Under the pieces are notes generated by a model. That model saw only the letters and a program-made list of their open reading frames with translations, ran no database searches and was not told the origin of the DNA. A stretch of 64,000 nucleotides of DNA from NCBI GenBank assembly GCA_029851415.1, contig CM056741.1:146246522-146310521 (forward strand). The letters are read 5' to 3'. This DNA is from Eretmocerus hayati (lineage: Eukaryota > Arthropoda > Insecta > Hymenoptera > Aphelinidae). Below are positions 59,901 through 64,000 of the stretch, piece after piece (positions within the stretch are counted from its first letter, which is position 1; every line of letters starts with the position of its first letter). Both the position numbers and the translations under genes were made by a program.

Positions 59901-61910
59901 AGAATTCGCAGCCCTTGACTTTGAAATTGCTAGCGGGAGCAAAAAAAAAATGAACAAAATCAAATGGGAGAGTCTTGGCTATATAATAGGAATAAGACGC
60001 ATGTGGTTGCTGATGCAGTGGCTAGAGGCTGAATCGACCAATCAACGCTAGACCTCGAAGCACCTGCATATTCGTTGCTTCTGAGTACAGTGCTGTATTA
60101 AATGGCGCGCGGCTCTGTGGCGCGCCTAAAGAAAATCAAGTTCATTCATTCATCAAGTCACGACCAAGGTCAAGTGTTGCACCACCTTCTTCTTATTTTA
60201 TCGATCCTAGATAGACTCTGTGCTCTGGACTTGATTGGAATCGAGAAATCTTGAAATTCACGTTGAATTATCGGGGAAATGTGTGAAAAAATTGCTCTGT
60301 AGGTCACCTTGGCTGATTTAACGTTGATCCACAAAATTTTTTCTTGATTGAGTAAAGACTGTCCAAAGAATTGACCAGTCTCGAGATATGTGATCGGGAT
60401 CAATTCTGAGATTGAAAGGAAAGTTATTTTTTACCTTTTTTTCATCATCGCCATGTTGTAAATGACCAAAACAACCGATTTTGTAATAGTTACGCTCCGA
60501 AATGAAATAATCAAGACCTTTGAAATTTGGCCCAGATAGCCCTCAATGCCGTGATTAAAGTCTCGTCGAAACCTACCTCCTATAATTCATCCATTCGAAT
60601 GTGAAGTGCATCAATTTCTTTCGTAGATCATTTCACACATGAAATTTTTTCGGATTCCACCAGAAAAATGTGAAATACCTATTGCGAATCTACGAAATAT
60701 CACGCAGATTTCAAACATGTTCATGCTTCAACTGATTTTTGAGACACAACATTTTTGAAAGAATATGCAAATGCTTGGAAGTTGGGTTTGAAAACTAGAT
60801 AAGTACTCACTGATTCATAAAGTATTTAGAGGTCTTCGGGAGCTTCTTGGGAGGTAAGCCGAGCAGACTGATTTTTCGATTTTATAGTCCACTGTAGAAA
60901 AAACTGTTACGTGTTCAAGTGTAAATGATTGAACGACCAAGGCAGAAAGAAGATGAGAAGAGAAAGAGTTGCTGTAGCGAGGCCGCGTGGGACGACGAAC
61001 AGTATAAAAATATGAGAAAAGAAATAGCATGTGCTGCAGGAAGAAGAAAAGAAGAGTTTGCAATAAGCTGAAAGAGTGAGTTGCAAATGCCTATACCAAG
61101 GCTAGAGCAAGCTTAGGACACTTGACCCATCCATCCTCCTGTCCTTTTCATGGTGAAACTCTTTTATTCTTCCTATCCTCACCTGAAGCTTGCTCGGCTT
61201 GGTGGCTCGAGTTTATAGCGAAAGATTACACTTCAGTCATTTTTTTATGAGATTTCATGTAAGGGTTTCAGCTAAAAAGCATGACTCCTCATTTACCGAT
61301 ATTATGTGTGCGAGTGCACGAGTATCGTTCCTGAAATTAGTATTCGATCGTTTATCAAATCTCCATAAATATTACTTCTTCACCCACATACTAAACTATG
61401 TCAACCACCATGTTTCTCTCAGAGTTATAAAAACTCAATACCTTGAACTGCAGCATATAGCGTTCAATTTAATTTGCAAATGTTCATTTTGAAGCCAATA
61501 GCATTGAAGACTTATACAGAAACGTTGCGTATACGTTCTAGTAATTGAATTAGAAATGTCATTCGAATCTAAGGCTCGACCGCATTGAATGACGGTATTC
61601 ATCTAGATTTATAGAAAACTGTAGCTTCACTTCTTTACACCGCTCATTATACTTATGACGTCTGCGAATGCAAAAAGTTCCAACTCGATGTACATAACAG
61701 AGCACCGTAGATTCATCATTGGGCGTAACTTCAATTTGAATCTTTTAGACATGATCATGTTGATGAAAGTTAGCGATATTATTACACTGGGTGCACATTG
61801 AGTGGAATTCAAGTTTTTCTGAACTGTTGATGACTCAATGAGGTCTTTAGATCTCTTTTCTTGGGGCGTTTTTCACCAGATTAGGGCTGCATAGTTCTCA
61901 TTCAAAGAGA
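56909..61910. other. Non-coding stretch
   Basis: No gene is supported. The segment 57040-57300 repeats degenerate CCAGTC, GTCAATCTGACC and CTGTCC words. A C15 run lies at 57529-57543. A small dyad TTTCGTAGA/TCTACGAAA lies near 60620-60700. Frames of 60-111 codons (for example 58795-59130 minus) lack motifs. Confidence 0.5.
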
Positions 61911-63271
61911 CTCTCTCAGCATGAGTCAGATCTAACTGACAATCAGTCCATATATATACACTGATCGGGTCAGTTAAGTGGGATCAACTCTAACTGAATG
62001 AATCAGTACTGATTCATCAGTAAATCTGTGCATATTTTATTGATTCACACGTGGTTTAATGATTCAAACTTTACTGATTGACAAGTGTCACGCGAACTTT
62101 ACTCATCTTCTTTGACAAAAATATGTCAGAAAACATGTTCAGCCGAATCGTGATCCTCGACCGCAACTCACTGTATGAAGATGATAACCATGCGTAAGTA
62201 CGAGTGAAGACTTTTTTCGACGATTTCTCTTGGAATTTCATTCAGAGCAACTCATCCCAAGTAGATCCCAAATTGTTCTCAACGGTTTTCGATATGAAAT
62301 TAGACGAGTAATCCGATGAAAATGTTAGATTTGAGCTGAAGGGAGCCCCGAGGCCCTAAAAATTACTTTCTTTCAAAAAACTACTCTTTTTGAGGTTAAA
62401 TTACCCTTTTCCGATTCTGAGAGTATTTTTTTCGAAAAGTTCCGCTTTTTTACGTCGAAATGTGTGTTTGTAATATTTTTTTAATAAGGTCTTATAAAAA
62501 ACCAATAAAAAAAATGCAAAAATCGTATTTTTTGCGAATTTTAAAAACGAAAATAGGCCGCTAAACTTGCACGGATCACTTTCGGGGCCTAAAAACTGAC
62601 GTGTATTCCACCTTCTTTCATGATGTATAACATGTACCCAAAGTTAGAAGAATCCGTGACCTGCGACCCAAAAGTTGGCGATATTAAGAAGAATGACTCA
62701 AATGTAACAATGCACGGAACTGACATTTCGACCCTCTATCCTCGAAAATAAAAAAGAGAAGTGAACGGATCGGTCTGGAAATTCATTCCCAAGTGTATTA
62801 TAATAAAATACACGGAGGAAAATTTGAACGGAGTAATTCGGAGCTCGCTCGTCGAAATGAAAGGTCATAACACGTTCCGCTTAAGTTATCGCGATGATAC
62901 CGATATGGTAATTACTGATTCAAACTTTACTGATTGACAACTGTTTCGTGAATGTCACTGATTCATCAGTAAAATTCTCGGGATATTTATGCTAGAAAAA
63001 AGAAGTTATGCCGAATCAGTACTCTAGGCGCTAACTGACCGGATCAGTCCATATGGACTGACAATCAGTTAATCGATTTAGGATCAATTACAGCTGATGA
63101 ATCAGTGTATATGGACTCTTCCGGTCAGTTAACTCAATCAGTAGTAATGACTTTCGAGAATTTGATGATCAGCTGGCCCCTTTGGAGCAAAAAAAGAATT
63201 ACTGATTCAATCAGTGACGTTTTTAATACTGATAGAATCAATGACAATCTGACTGATTCGGGCTGAGAGAG
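61911..63271. mobile_element. 1.36-kb element with iterated ACTGATTCA motifs
   Basis: CTCTCTCAGC.TGAGTCAG at 61911 is mirrored by CTGATTCGGGCTGAGAGAG ending 63271. Both end regions are packed with ACTGATTCA/TGAATCAGT and GGTCAGTTAA words in both orientations, and CAGTCCATAT occurs near both ends. A 24-bp perfect direct repeat, starting GATTCAAACTTTACTGATTG, lies at 62061-62084 and 62917-62940. The middle (62100-62900) is AT-rich without coding frames. It reads as a non-autonomous element with many subterminal motif copies. Confidence 0.65.
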
Positions 63272-64000
63272 GATGGTAATCTTAAACGGATCAGAGTCTG
63301 AGTATGGCGAAATTGTTATGATATCTTGATACTCTATTATCCACTATTTCTCGGTAATTTGTTGTCCATCCGTTGCTCACAGCAGGTGTACATCACCGAG
63401 AACGGTGAGAATATACCAATAGCAACATTCATCTTTTCTGGTTGAATGCGATTCCGTGACTTTCCCGTTGATGTACATGAATCTGCAATAGGTCGATTTC
63501 TTCGTTTTTGCGTGAGTTACACAAGAGTTTATCGCGGATTCTCTCCATAATGCGCTAAAAAGTGTATGAGCTGAAGAACAGGAATAATATCATGAGTAAT
63601 TTTGTAGATTTTTCGTCCTTGATGTTTAATATATGAGTTGATTATTTTGTCTCATCGAGACCAAATAACCCGTCCTTCCAGATCGATGAGACCAAATGAT
63701 CAACTCATACAACAGGAATAATAGTTGCATCCAATCCGGTGTACTATTCAGATTTAGACCAAGCAACCGTTGATCTGTGCGAGATAGACGAGCTCAAACA
63801 AAATTGCCAATACACATCGCACACTTCTAGACATTGGACTTGCGGTGGAGCTTGCAAGTCGAGGTGAAGATCGAATTTTGCGCAAGGTTGAGATACGATC
63901 AGCATCATTGTCATCTCGACGTGTTTGCTCAACGAACCCCTTCTCCCTATTCTGCCCACTTCAAACGTCAAGGTAAGCGTGCTTCGAAAAGTCAAGACCA
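63272..64000. other. Non-coding stretch at the window edge
   Basis: No gene is supported. An 83-codon minus frame (63744-63995) reaches nearly to the window edge and has no recognisable domain; it could belong to something outside the window. Confidence 0.45.
63632..63709. repeat. Hairpin with 27-bp arms
   Basis: TATGAGTTGATTATTTTGTC continuing to CTCATCGA (63658) is mirrored by TCGATGAGACCAAATGATC to AACTCATA (63709). There are two or three mismatches and a 24-base centre. Confidence 0.8.

Noticed and set aside
1..64000. CRISPR array, operon or bacterial-type system
   Set aside because: No regularly spaced direct repeats, no tightly packed ORFs and no ribosome binding sites; the sequence is clearly eukaryotic.

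Overview
The window is eukaryotic nuclear DNA, most likely from an insect. The clues are an intact I-superfamily-type non-LTR retrotransposon with an arthropod-style start-plus-DPE promoter, many short foldback DNA elements, abundant microsatellites, and coding remnants of a type I recall from arthropod genomes. A parasitoid wasp or other hymenopteran is a guess from sequence texture and is not proven. I recognise no host protein-coding gene, rRNA or tRNA. Almost every open frame outside the retrotransposon is short, overlapped by frames on the other strand and without recognisable motifs, so the host sequence is probably intergenic or deep intronic.

The clear centrepiece is a full-length retrotransposon at 35842-41123. 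It is flanked by a 14-bp target-site duplication (35828-35841 and 41124-41137). Its parts in order are a 177-nt leader with a DPE-type promoter motif, a 9-codon upstream ORF and a hairpin; ORF1 (437 aa, one CCHC knuckle); ORF2 (1250 aa, endonuclease, reverse transcriptase, RNase H, C-terminal CCHC); and a short 3' UTR with a stem-loop and a poly(A) tail. Both frames are uninterrupted and the catalytic residues are present, so the insertion looks young and possibly competent.

Around it lies a graveyard of DNA elements, described here from the sequence. Family A is a set of three ~325-bp near-complete foldbacks ending CAAGGGG (11234-11562, 29508-29829, 33861-34187). Family B carries GTACCCAACTTGCCC-type ends (5924-6747 with a nested unit, and 33583-33789). 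Family C is bounded by TTAA and has two internal hairpin units (11984-12367, 34721-35109). Single elements or foldbacks lie at 4108-4528, 7373-7587 (twin hairpins), 15721-15878, 51977-52156, 55354-56908 and 61911-63271.

At 23672-25790 is a 2.1-kb element with ~390-bp inverted arms and subterminal repeats. It carries frameshifted copies of a gene that I tentatively match to arthropod proteins with a double-jelly-roll (viral capsid-like) domain. A decayed jockey/CR1-like reverse transcriptase lies on the minus strand at about 12750-13400. Two hammerhead-like or Penelope-like 3' signatures lie at 13614-13652 and 28860-28899.

The remaining stretches (1-4.1 kb, 7.6-11.2 kb, 15.9-23.7 kb, 25.8-33.6 kb, 41.1-55.3 kb, 56.9-61.9 kb) hold microsatellites, homopolymer runs, pyrimidine-rich tracts and small palindromes, and no gene I can support. 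All calls come from reading the sequence by eye; family names rest on remembered motifs and not on searches.
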